Below, in pieces: positions 26,222 through 35,429 of a DNA stretch of 64,000 nt; position 1 is the stretch's first letter; each line of letters starts with the position of its first letter. The stretch is from Candidatus Nitrosocosmicus oleophilus (GTDB lineage Archaea; Thermoproteota; Nitrososphaeria; Nitrososphaerales; Nitrososphaeraceae): positions 868,001 to 932,000 of the forward strand of contig NZ_CP012850.1 of NCBI RefSeq assembly GCF_000802205.1, in the 5' to 3' direction. Under the pieces are notes generated by a model. The model saw nothing but the letters and a program-made list of their open reading frames with translations, was not told the origin of the DNA and ran no database searches. The position numbers and the translations under genes are program-made.

Positions 26222-28576
26222 TTGGTCAATAGCTATTTTGTTCATCCTCTATTAAGGGATGAAATGATTAAATATCGACAATACCAGGAGGATATTGTAA
26301 ATAGGGCTTTATATAATAATTCATTAGTTGTGATCCCTACGTCATTAGGAAAAACAATTGTTGCCTTATTAGTTAGTCTTGACATTTTACTCAACTGGAA
26401 AAAATCAAAAGTTCTAGTTCTTGCTCCTACGCGTCCTTTGGTTTTTCAACATTTTCAATTGTTCAAAAAGAATACTTTTCTCTTAGACCAATGCATTGCC
26501 TTAACAGGTAAGATAGGACCAGAAATTAGAAAAACTATTTGGAAATCCTCTTCGTTTAGGGTGTACTTTGCTACACCCGAGTTGGTAAAGAATGATATCC
26601 GAGATGGTACACTTAATAAAGATGAATTTTACTTAATTATATTTGATGAAGCCCAAAGAGCTGTCAAGGACTATAGTTATACATCCATTTCTAGACACTT
26701 TTACAACAATTCTGATCATGGTAAGCATCCACTAATCCTAGGATTATCTGCTAGCCCCGGAGCAAAAGAAGAAAAAATCAAAGAGATTTGTTCAAATCTA
26801 TTTATAGAGCAAATCATTGCCAAATCTGAACGAGATGATGATGTGTTACCATATATCTTTGATACTAACATAGAGCATTACTCCATCGAAATGAATGATT
26901 ATCAGAAGGATCTATCAGCCCTGTTGAATTCCTTAATCAATGATAAAATCTTATGGCTAATCAATAACCAATTCATAAGAAAGAGGAAGGTTGAAAGTGT
27001 ATATAGAAAGGATCTCTTGTCACTTGGAGACTATATAAAATCGAAACTAGATCCAAAAAATATGAATTTTTTCTTACTTCGTGCTTTAAAGGTTCAATCT
27101 CTATCTCTGATCTTGTTATACTGTCGTGATTTGGTTGAATCCCAAGGCAGCTTTGCTCTCAAAAAATTCTTAGACAACGCTAAAGATAACTTCGCAAGTA
27201 AAACTTATCAAGAACTATTTTTGGATTCACGAGTAAACGAGATAATCGAAAAATTAAAGGATCATAATAATGAACCTCCACCCAAATTAATCAAAGTGTT
27301 ATCAGTAGTTAGTCAGTTTCTTGATCTAAAAGAAGACATAAAAACATCCTGGAGTTCATCTAGGGATACTGATACTTTTATTACTAAACAGGGTAATTTG
27401 AATTACAAAGACTGCAAAGACAAACTAGTACCTACTAATTATCAAAAAAAGATTTTGATTTTTTCTCAGTACCGTGATACGCTTGAAGAAATCACAAACT
27501 TTCTAAATTACAATTGTATACCCTGTCGAGGGTTCTACGGTCAATCAAATAAAAATGGACAGAGAGGCCTAAGTCAGGATAAACAATTATCCATTCTTGG
27601 TGATTTTAAAATGGGAAAATTCCCGGTCCTTGTTGCTACGTCAGTTGCAGAGGAGGGCCTTAACATCCCAAATGTTGATCTTGTACTATTTTATGAACCT
27701 GTTCCAAGCGAAATTCGGTTTATACAAAGGAAAGGTAGGACGGGTAGATTTTCCAATGGAAAGGTAGTCATTCTAATTTCTAAAAATTCTATTGATACAA
27801 AATATTTGGAGATCTCTAAAAGAAAAGTTAATCGGATGAAATCAAGTCTTCAGAATTCGAATTTTATTTTTGAGAAACATGACAAGAGAACTTTCAAGAA
27901 TCCCGACAAAATGCTTGAATCTGAACTCTTTTTCCTGTACGAAAAATCCAAACAATATTCTGAATCTGTAAATGAAGATAATTACAACGAAAATATTAAT
28001 CCCATTTTGGATTCCATTTCTTCAAATTCTAATAAGAAAATTAAAAGCCTTGTCAAGAAACTGTCCTACCGCCATCGTAGCTCCCATGATTCAGAACAAT
28101 CTATACCTTTTACAAAAAGAAACTTGGAAGATCTTTATGAAGTCTCATTGAATCTGGATAGAAAGAAATTAGTCGAGCGAGTTCAAAGACAAATACATGA
28201 CCTACTCGGAAAGGCAGGGAAAACTGGACTAGAAGTTTCATATCTAAATGAGGTAATGGGCATTGATCATGAGATTATTGGAAAGGCGATTGAAAACCTA
28301 ACCAAAATGAAGCGAACTATATGGCTGAATAAGAATACAGTTGCATTAATCGAATCTATCAAGTTTATATCTGGAAGTAAATATTCTGTATCCGTTGAAA
28401 AGATTGTAATGGGCAAAGCAATTGTAATCGTTAATGAAAAGTGGTATGCTTCTTTGGAACCCCGGGATTACTTTGGTCCTAGGGCGCTATTAAAAAAAGG
28501 TAATACTTTTGATATTATTGGCGAATTATATCGACGTGCAGGGACACTTCATTTGATTGTAAAAAAAATAATCTAG
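26222..28576 (+). CDS. Hef/FANCM-type SF2 helicase without nuclease domain
   Basis: 784-residue superfamily 2 helicase of the Hef/FANCM/MPH1 type, which remodels forks and branched DNA. The motifs are RQYQEDIVNRAL (Q/I entry), PTSLGKT (Walker A, near 39-45), LAPTRPL, FDEAQRAV (motif II is DEAQ rather than DEAH), LGLSASPG, then VATSVAEEGLNIP and RKGRTGR (motif VI). The middle alpha-helical insertion typical of Hef lies at about 230-370. The C-terminus (about 640-784) has a winged-helix-like and small beta domain and no ERKxxxD nuclease motif, so this is not the fused euryarchaeal Hef. The start is TTG at 26222. Confidence 0.85.
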   Translation: MVNSYFVHPLLRDEMIKYRQYQEDIVNRALYNNSLVVIPTSLGKTIVALLVSLDILLNWKKSKVLVLAPTRPLVFQHFQLFKKNTFLLDQCIALTGKIGPEIRKTIWKSSSFRVYFATPELVKNDIRDGTLNKDEFYLIIFDEAQRAVKDYSYTSISRHFYNNSDHGKHPLILGLSASPGAKEEKIKEICSNLFIEQIIAKSERDDDVLPYIFDTNIEHYSIEMNDYQKDLSALLNSLINDKILWLINNQFIRKRKVESVYRKDLLSLGDYIKSKLDPKNMNFFLLRALKVQSLSLILLYCRDLVESQGSFALKKFLDNAKDNFASKTYQELFLDSRVNEIIEKLKDHNNEPPPKLIKVLSVVSQFLDLKEDIKTSWSSSRDTDTFITKQGNLNYKDCKDKLVPTNYQKKILIFSQYRDTLEEITNFLNYNCIPCRGFYGQSNKNGQRGLSQDKQLSILGDFKMGKFPVLVATSVAEEGLNIPNVDLVLFYEPVPSEIRFIQRKGRTGRFSNGKVVILISKNSIDTKYLEISKRKVNRMKSSLQNSNFIFEKHDKRTFKNPDKMLESELFFLYEKSKQYSESVNEDNYNENINPILDSISSNSNKKIKSLVKKLSYRHRSSHDSEQSIPFTKRNLEDLYEVSLNLDRKKLVERVQRQIHDLLGKAGKTGLEVSYLNEVMGIDHEIIGKAIENLTKMKRTIWLNKNTVALIESIKFISGSKYSVSVEKIVMGKAIVIVNEKWYASLEPRDYFGPRALLKKGNTFDIIGELYRRAGTLHLIVKKII

Positions 28577-28612
28577 TTATTGATATGGTAGATTACTAAA
28601 ACCTATATCCTA

Positions 28613-28792
28613 ATGGATAATCATACTGCAAAGGTGCGACAGTTAGATGATCATGATCATTGTCCACCAGAAACCATTATGATTATGAAACCTAGAATGA
28701 ACTCCAATATGGCATCAAATACAGTTAAAGTTAGTATATTTGATTCTGAAAGCTGTACTATGTACGATATTAGAGCACCTATAAAGATGTAA
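28613..28792 (+). CDS. Possible small protein (59 aa)
   Basis: ORF of 59 codons opening MDNHTAKVRQLDDHDHC and ending YDIRAPIKM. It is rich in Met, His and Asp in the first half (DDHDHCPPETIMIMKPRM), then has a short beta-like segment NTVKVSIFDSESCTMYD. It follows the Hef-like gene by 36 bases on the same strand. Composition and codon use look coding, but I know no homologue. A metal-binding role would be speculation. Confidence 0.4.
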   Translation: MDNHTAKVRQLDDHDHCPPETIMIMKPRMNSNMASNTVKVSIFDSESCTMYDIRAPIKM

Positions 28793-29220
28793 ATCCAGCA
28801 AACGCAGTTATTGCATTTTATTTTTCTATTATCAGTGTGATGGACTTTTGGTAATATTTCTCAGCCTAAAAGTCTTTCATTATTTCATTCTTTATTTTCT
28901 GATGGTCAAATTGTCCGTTTTGTTCTAATTATTGTTAATTTTCTACTATTTTAATAGAAAATATTTCCTTAGTATGTGACTAGTGGTAATACTATATTAA
29001 ATATCTATATTTATTAGATAATCATACAATCAAGAAAATATCGTTATTTGTCTTTAATTTAAAATGCTAGTCATCCAACATCTCTAGGTTATGCCTTCGT
29101 CTCTGGCGGATTACACCATTCTGGAATAATTTGGTAAAGGTAGGTAGGTAAGACGATTCTGAGATGCTTCGCGAATGTGTTCAAATATGTGTTTGTATTC
29201 CCATGAAAGAGAATCAATAT
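28793..29220. other. Intergenic region between convergent genes
   Basis: About 430 AT-rich bases before the stop codon of the PAC2 gene. T-rich stretches near 28817-28826 could terminate the upstream unit. No ORF is convincing. Confidence 0.4.
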
Positions 29221-30171
29221 TTAACCATACATCAATCGATGACTTGGAACGTTCCCATCCTCAGATCCTCCTACTCCTCCTCCTCCAGCTGCAGCACGCT
29301 GCTCTTGTTCAGCTTTGATAATTTGTTCTAATTGTTTCTTCAATTTTTGTCCTTGTTCTCTCAATTGACTCGTCTCAATCTTTAGTTTATTGTCTTTAAT
29401 AAAATTATTAAATGATTCAATCAATAAAGAAGCTCCTTCAGGATCAGGAATTCCGCTCGAAGATGGAATAAGGATTGCAGCGCATGGAATTTGATTAGAT
29501 AAACAAGCAGACAACAATCCGCCTGCAATACCTCCTATGAATGTAGTATACTTCTTAGTTGAATCTTCAATCGCTTTTCTATTGAAATTACTTTGTGGGT
29601 TAGATCCATCGTCCGGGGCAAATTCGGTCTCACTTCCATTATCTTTTTTTACTTCATCATCTGTAACTTTAATTTCTTTATTTGTACTCTGTTCCATATT
29701 CTCGCTTGCCAAAATCACTGTTTTTCTATCAGAATCAGGTATGCCTTGAACAGGAATTCCATCTAAAACCATCACTTCTTCTATCGAATTTTTCATAGCC
29801 CAATCCATTACAGCATCTAGAACAAAATGTATACCATCCATCATTATGGGCGCTTCGCATACCAAAACACAAACATTTCCTTCCTTGTTTGCGTATAACC
29901 TAAATGGATGTCTTAACTTACCATCAATAAATATTACTCCGGGAGATATGTAATGAGATTCTACAAATGCAATCTGATACATTTCTAATTTGTCAATTAT
30001 ATAGCTTGTACTAATTGAGCCGACTAGCCCAGGTCCTGGGAATCCAGCAATAAGGATTGTTCGATCTTTTTTTAAGTTATTCAAGTCTGCAATAGTAATA
30101 ATTTTTGTCGTAATCGGAGTTGTAGTTGCAGTTTCACTACCACTTGATAATGATGAAGACATAGAATTCAT
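29221..30171 (-). CDS. PAC2 family protein (proteasome assembly chaperone-like)
   Basis: 316-residue archaeal PAC2-family protein related to proteasome assembly chaperone 2. The core opens at about 38 with RTILIAGFPGPGLVGSIST, the family's glycine-rich signature, followed by ESHYISPGVIFIDGKLRHP. A central acidic insertion (about 175-205) is low complexity. SSSGIPDPEGASLLIESFN (about 243-261) is the second conserved block. A coiled coil (about 265-295) and a Gly-rich C-terminus ending in HRLMYG follow. Chaperone activity in archaea is not firmly shown. Proteasome genes lie 10 kb away, not beside it. Confidence 0.85.
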   Translation of the reverse strand: MNSMSSSLSSGSETATTTPITTKIITIADLNNLKKDRTILIAGFPGPGLVGSISTSYIIDKLEMYQIAFVESHYISPGVIFIDGKLRHPFRLYANKEGNVCVLVCEAPIMMDGIHFVLDAVMDWAMKNSIEEVMVLDGIPVQGIPDSDRKTVILASENMEQSTNKEIKVTDDEVKKDNGSETEFAPDDGSNPQSNFNRKAIEDSTKKYTTFIGGIAGGLLSACLSNQIPCAAILIPSSSGIPDPEGASLLIESFNNFIKDNKLKIETSQLREQGQKLKKQLEQIIKAEQEQRAAAGGGGVGGSEDGNVPSHRLMYG

Positions 30172-30482
30172 TAATTATCTATACCTCTCATATTTGCTTA
30201 TTAATTAATATAGTTATTAATGGTTACATGGCAGAAACTTTGAACTAGATACCTTTAGGTTAACCTATCACGGAAGGACGATTTTTGATTCTTCACTGTT
30301 TTATTTCAGTATCTTTGCTTTTATGTGAATAATATATTACATTCTCTGATATAGATTTCGTGTCAAACTCTTCACTAACAGATTACATCGTAATTGAATA
30401 CCAATTGAAATAAGATTATATAGATATCAACTCAGTTTGATTGTATATATGAAATTAAAAAGGATTCAGTTACGCAATTTTG
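30172..30482. other. Intergenic region
   Basis: About 310 bases. It holds the upstream region of the PAC2 gene and the 3' side of the glycosyltransferase gene. No ORF or repeat is seen. Confidence 0.4.
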
Positions 30483-31712
30483 TTATCCCCATATATTTTC
30501 CTTGAAAGTCCATTTTTTATTAAATAAGAAATTACTAACTGATGCTATTGTGACTCCTACTAAGAGTGAAATATCATATGGAACTCCTGATTCTCTGAGC
30601 ATATATATTGACAAGAACTGTATTAGGATGCCCAATGAACTACATCCAATGAACATTCCGTATTGCCTTAAGAATCGTGTCAAATTGACATTTTTGTCTT
30701 CGAAAGTCCAGAATTTATTTAGCAAGAAATTTGTGGTTACTGATACAGCTATCCCGACTGCAGTGGCTTGCAAATATCCAAAGCTCCCCAAGATACCATT
30801 TGATAAAAGAATTGATATCAAATAATTTAAAACAAAGCCGCTGAATCCTACAGTGTAGAACCTAGCCGCCTTTGAAATGAATCGAACCGATTTTCTCTTT
30901 TCTAATTGAGTGTTTTGTTTCTTAGATTTTCTTCCATAACGATAGAGTTTCCAAACTGCCTTAATATACTCCAAAATTATTGGAAAGTTGAGTTTACTCT
31001 GTCCGTATTTTCGATCCTTAAAAGTGTAGGGTATTTCTTTCACCTTGACGGTATTTTTTTTCTTTATTAAAATTTCTAACAATATTTTAAATCCATCTGT
31101 ATTAAATTCCATGCCATGAAGTGTATGTTTTGGAAAAGCAAAAAACCCTGACATCGGGTCATAAACATTTTTTAAACATAATCCATGTCTGGCAATAAAA
31201 TTTGCTCCTATACTAAGCAATAATCTTTTAAGAGGCATCCCATTGATAGCTCCGCCTGTAATATATCTAGAACCGATAATAATGCAGTTGGGTTCTTTCT
31301 TTAACTCTGATATCATTCTGTTTATTACCTCGGGAGGATGTGAAAAATCAGCGTCCATGATTAGGACGTTTTGGCCCTCGCTTGTACTGATTCCGTTCAC
31401 AAGAGCCGAAATCAAGCCAGTTTTTTCTTTTCTATGAATTATCTTTATTGAGGTGCTTGGGTTTACCTGATCTCTATATAAAGTGCCCATTTTTTCCTTG
31501 ATATATTTTTCCACTATCAGACCAGTTCCATCAGGGGAGTTATCGTCCACTATTATGATTTCTACATTCGTTCCTGCAGGTATATTTGATTGAATTTGAT
31601 TAAGTAAATCCGTAATATTCCTAGATTCATTAAAAGTAGGTATGATGATAGATACAAATTTTTTATATTCTGTGGTTTTTGATATGGTATCATTTAGATT
31701 AAGCATCGTCAT
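30483..31712 (-). CDS. Dolichyl-phosphate sugar synthase (GT2) fused to GtrA membrane domain
   Basis: 409-residue two-part enzyme. Residues about 18-245 form a GT2 domain (SIIIPTFNESRNI, IIVDDNSPDGTG, MDADFSHPPE, SRYITGGAI), as in DPM1-type polyprenyl-phosphate mannose or glucose synthases. Residues about 275-405 form a GtrA-like domain with four membrane helices, ending NKKWTFKE, thought to help flip or anchor the lipid-linked sugar. The likely role is making lipid-linked sugar donors for N-glycosylation or glycolipids at the membrane. This fused architecture is common in archaea. Confidence 0.9.
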   Translation of the reverse strand: MTMLNLNDTISKTTEYKKFVSIIIPTFNESRNITDLLNQIQSNIPAGTNVEIIIVDDNSPDGTGLIVEKYIKEKMGTLYRDQVNPSTSIKIIHRKEKTGLISALVNGISTSEGQNVLIMDADFSHPPEVINRMISELKKEPNCIIIGSRYITGGAINGMPLKRLLLSIGANFIARHGLCLKNVYDPMSGFFAFPKHTLHGMEFNTDGFKILLEILIKKKNTVKVKEIPYTFKDRKYGQSKLNFPIILEYIKAVWKLYRYGRKSKKQNTQLEKRKSVRFISKAARFYTVGFSGFVLNYLISILLSNGILGSFGYLQATAVGIAVSVTTNFLLNKFWTFEDKNVNLTRFLRQYGMFIGCSSLGILIQFLSIYMLRESGVPYDISLLVGVTIASVSNFLFNKKWTFKENIWG

Positions 31713-32265
31713 TAGTAATCCCTCATCTCACACCATTAATTTATTAAAATACTATATAATACATACGATTGTTTTCTAATATAATATAGGTTTGTTAGAA
31801 TCAAGATTTGGTTTGCATTTAAAATTTGATTATACAATTTCATCTTTCCTACTGCATAATTTTTAGATCGGATTTTCTAATTGTTGTTTAGTGATCCTGT
31901 AATTTTATCACCAATTTGCATGAATCTAATTTATTATTTACAAGGCTGCAAATTTGCATAAATTACAATATGTGGTTTTGAGTCACCTTTTTATGATATC
32001 CTCTTTGTGATTGATTGGCTTTTGATACTTGCTGAAATCTTGACTAATTTGTTAAATTGTTGTTCTTGATTGATGATTTCTAAGATTTATTAAAGAAAAT
32101 ACAAAAAGTAGATTAGTCTGATTTCAAAACTCATGAATCAACAAAAATAATTAGATCTTAGTCTTAATTAGGAACTATTCTATAGAGATTACCATAGAGA
32201 TGAGAAAGAACATAAAGATACCCTTCTGGGTCCTCCTTGATGTTAGTGGCGATAATCAAATGATA
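31713..32265. other. Intergenic region
   Basis: About 550 AT-rich bases between two minus-strand glycosyltransferase genes. I see no ORF, repeat or RNA gene. Confidence 0.4.
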
Positions 32266-33483
32266 CTATTTTTCATCAATGTTGAATTGCTTTAATAGCC
32301 TTGGACTATCAACTACAAGTTCATGAAATTTATCTATCTCAATAGTCTTAATCGGATCCATCAAAATAATTTTATCATTTGATTTGATATTACTAAGACT
32401 ATCTTTTTGCTGTAACATGAGTAAATGATTTTTTATATCTGTAGTAATTTCAGTATTGCAGATTTTACTATTATTAATTACATTCAGGGATTCTTGAAGC
32501 ATTCCTTGAATATGTTCATTTCCTTTATTTTCATGGAAGTGGGGATTTCTTGTTTCAACTTGAAATATTTCCACACCATGTTGTCTGATGTCCACTGATT
32601 TATTGGAAATAATACCTCCATATTTTTCTAAGATATTGATTAGTTCATATGGTTCTACGGAATATCCACTAGAGAAATCTAGGTTTTCTGCAAGCGACAT
32701 AGAAAGTGAGTGTTCTCCAGCATTACCCGTTGTAATAATATCTCTCTCATATCCGGTAATGTATGAGATCAAGTCATTTAGGTATTTATTACTATATTCA
32801 GATATTCTTCCCCATTTTGGAAAATATACTTTGTTGTTTGCTATTTTTGGTTTAGAGTGCCAACATATTCTTACATTACACAGAGGAGAATTTGACATAG
32901 CAAAACCCGATGCAAAGATCTTGATATACTCATTTACTGCTCCGGGAAAATAATTGTCACTATCTACAAACCCCACATACTCTTTCTTATGCAATTTGGA
33001 TAGCAAAATCCCAATTATCATTCCTTCTGCTTTGCCTTGACGAACTTGGTTATTGTGATCCAAAATTGAAGGGTAATTAATCTTGTGGAATATTCTACCA
33101 AGGTTAGGATCCGTTTGATGTATTGTGATAATCCTTTTGTTTGAAAACAGAGAATACTGTTTAACCATTTCCACTTCCATAGCGTACCTATCAACGGGAT
33201 GTCTTTGGCTGTTTGATACTATGATTATTAAACATTCGTTAGGGATACCGCTTAAAACCCCTTCCAAAAGACTCAATTTTTCATCCTTAACTGGAATCAC
33301 AACTGCCATGGCTTGAAATATTTGTGATAATGTGTCATTGTCAAATGCCGTGGTCAAACTGTTATATGCCTGCGAAGTGGTACCAAAATTACACCCGGAA
33401 TCTATTTCATATATTTTTTGAAGTGAGTGGATCTTTACAGCACCTATGGTTTCAGTATATTTAGGTGGAAAATCTAACCTCAT
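32266..33483 (-). CDS. mpgS: Mannosyl-3-phosphoglycerate synthase
   Basis: GT55 enzyme transferring mannose from GDP-mannose to 3-phosphoglycerate, the first step towards the compatible solute mannosylglycerate. The 405-residue protein shows VVIPVKDEKLSLLEGVLSG at 61-79, SNSQRHP at 90-96, QGKAEGM at 149-155 and the metal-binding DSDNYFPGAVNEY at 174-186. An acceptor region with ISYITGYERDIITTGNAGEH follows. The phosphatase MpgP that normally completes the pathway is not adjacent and not seen in the window. The role is osmotic or heat protection by analogy. Confidence 0.88.
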   Translation of the reverse strand: MRLDFPPKYTETIGAVKIHSLQKIYEIDSGCNFGTTSQAYNSLTTAFDNDTLSQIFQAMAVVIPVKDEKLSLLEGVLSGIPNECLIIIVSNSQRHPVDRYAMEVEMVKQYSLFSNKRIITIHQTDPNLGRIFHKINYPSILDHNNQVRQGKAEGMIIGILLSKLHKKEYVGFVDSDNYFPGAVNEYIKIFASGFAMSNSPLCNVRICWHSKPKIANNKVYFPKWGRISEYSNKYLNDLISYITGYERDIITTGNAGEHSLSMSLAENLDFSSGYSVEPYELINILEKYGGIISNKSVDIRQHGVEIFQVETRNPHFHENKGNEHIQGMLQESLNVINNSKICNTEITTDIKNHLLMLQQKDSLSNIKSNDKIILMDPIKTIEIDKFHELVVDSPRLLKQFNIDEK

Positions 33484-34087
33484 TTATCTTAAGGCGTATA
33501 TACATAATTATTTAATAATATGATATATTCTGGAAATTAATTCCATGCTTCCCTTAGGTTCAAGTATTTAACTTTAACTATTATAATTCATCCTTCAAAA
33601 TGATTTGGATTTTCTTTAGGAAATCAAATCAATCTTAATCCAAATAGGGGTGAGAATTCTAATCTAATTATTGCAACCCAATTTAGTTCTCTTTACTTGA
33701 TCAGCTTTTATATCTTTTGTTTGGTAGTCTGTTACTTCATACCATACTTTATCTATGTGAACAGGATAATTACAAAGAGTAGGTCTAAAACTTGACTATT
33801 CTGTGATAAAGATTAAATGACGCACTCGGGAGTATTGAGTCTTTGTTCTGCTAATTAATTCAGAATTCAATGGAAATGATTTATCACTACCTATCATTTT
33901 TCAGTATCAGTCATTACGAAAATGATTTAACTAATTGAGACGAATTGCCTAACTTACATTGTAGGTGAAGAAATATTGTCTGATTGGTTTATTTATTTCC
34001 ATATTTCTACCAACTTTTATTGTCACAAATCATGATGTTATCATATTCGAGGATTGCCATTAATCTTATATTTATTATGGTCAGACT
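33484..34087. other. Intergenic region between divergent genes
   Basis: About 600 bases separating mpgS and the kelch gene. I see no ORF; it carries the two promoters somewhere within AT-rich sequence. Confidence 0.4.
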
Positions 34088-35089
34088 ATGAATATGAAAC
34101 AATTTCTTATACCTATTCTATGTTTTGTTTATATGTTGTCGATCTTTTTTATTGCAGTTTTTTTGGTTCCTATCTTTAATCCCTCTTTAGCGGCCGCGAC
34201 CCTCTCCGGAAAATCTATTTGAATGAAGGGTATGGATTTACCTAATCCGAGAACTGAGGTAACGGCAGCTAATTTGGATGACACAGTTTATGTGATAGGT
34301 GGTTTTACTTTTGATGGTAAAATTACAGATATTGTAGAAATGTATAATTCAACTGATAATACTTGGGCTCAAAACATAAAGTCATTACCTTTGCCTCTTC
34401 ATCATTCTTCTTCAGACACCTATGGGGGCAAGATTTATGTGGTTGGAGGATATACGGGGAATTGGATCCCTAGTAACAACCTATTCATTTATGATCCAGC
34501 TACCAACAATTGGACCGTGGGTAATCCTATGCCTACACCACGAGGTTCGCCAAATGCAAATTTCGTTAATGGAATATTGTATGTAATTGGAGGAGATAGT
34601 TATGATCATTCTCAAGTAGTTGTAGAAGGATATGACCCGATTACCACTGAATGGATGACACTATCTTCGATGCCTATATCTAGACATCATGCTGCATCTG
34701 CCGTGGTTGATGGAAATATTTATGTGATCGGGGGTAGACTTACTGGTTCATTAGTAAATGTAGATGTAAATGAGGAATATGATCCTGATTCGGATTTATG
34801 GACTACTGATCTTGAGCCAATGCCGTCAAAAAGGAGTGGTATTGCGGCCACATCAGTAAATGGGTCAATTTATGTATTGGGAGGTGAACAAAATCAAGGA
34901 ACGTTTAATAATAATGAACGTTATGATCCTGCTACTGATACTTGGAGCCAAGAATTGCCAATGCCCACTGCTCGACACGGATTGGGTGTTGCTTCATATG
35001 ATGATAAGATATATGCAAGTGGTGGAGGCCCACATACTGGATTGACTGTTTCGAATAAGAATGAGATCTATTATTTGAATCACGAGTGA
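34088..35089 (+). pseudogene. Secreted kelch-repeat protein interrupted by one in-frame TGA
   Basis: A signal-peptide ORF begins at ATG 34088 (MNMKQFLIPILCF, long hydrophobic core, then NPSLAAATLSGKSI) and ends at TGA 34220-34222. The rest of the protein continues in the same frame from the next codon. It contains about six kelch units with the pattern W-x5-MPxxR then YVIGG (for example WTVGNPMPTPR and WMTLSSMPISR). The TGA plus MKGMDLPNPR aligns exactly with these, so it replaces a kelch Trp (TGG to TGA). It is either a fresh nonsense mutation, a sequence error or readthrough. The intact product would be an extracellular beta-propeller. Confidence 0.8.
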
Positions 35090-35429
35090 ATCTAATTATT
35101 GACTCTTCTTTAATACTTGTCAAGATTTTCACTAGGATTCAATTTTTGTGGTGGGGTCTAAGGTTATCAGAGATTAAGAAAGGCGACATTCTAGGGACAT
35201 GGACTAATATTCATTACTCATTGCTATGTATTAGAGGATTCTAATTCCAATGGATAATTCCAGTTAAATTCACTGCTCTTGCAAAATATTCTTGAGAAAT
35301 TCAAGATTGTTGATGATATTATTATTTTATGTGATTAATAATGAAATAATTCTGTATAGTTGAACATTAATAGATTATTACGAAACCTTAATTAATTTAT
35401 GATATTTCTCTATATTATTAGACTTATCC
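35090..35429. other. Intergenic region
   Basis: About 340 AT-rich bases between the kelch gene and the PQQ-dehydrogenase gene. I see nothing beyond probable promoter sequence near its right end. Confidence 0.4.

Noticed and set aside
34220-34222. TGA in the kelch gene as selenocysteine or a reassigned codon
   Set aside because: The position is a Trp in the repeats, not a redox site, no SECIS-like structure was looked for, and other genes in the window, such as argininosuccinate lyase, use standard code. A mutation or error is simpler.
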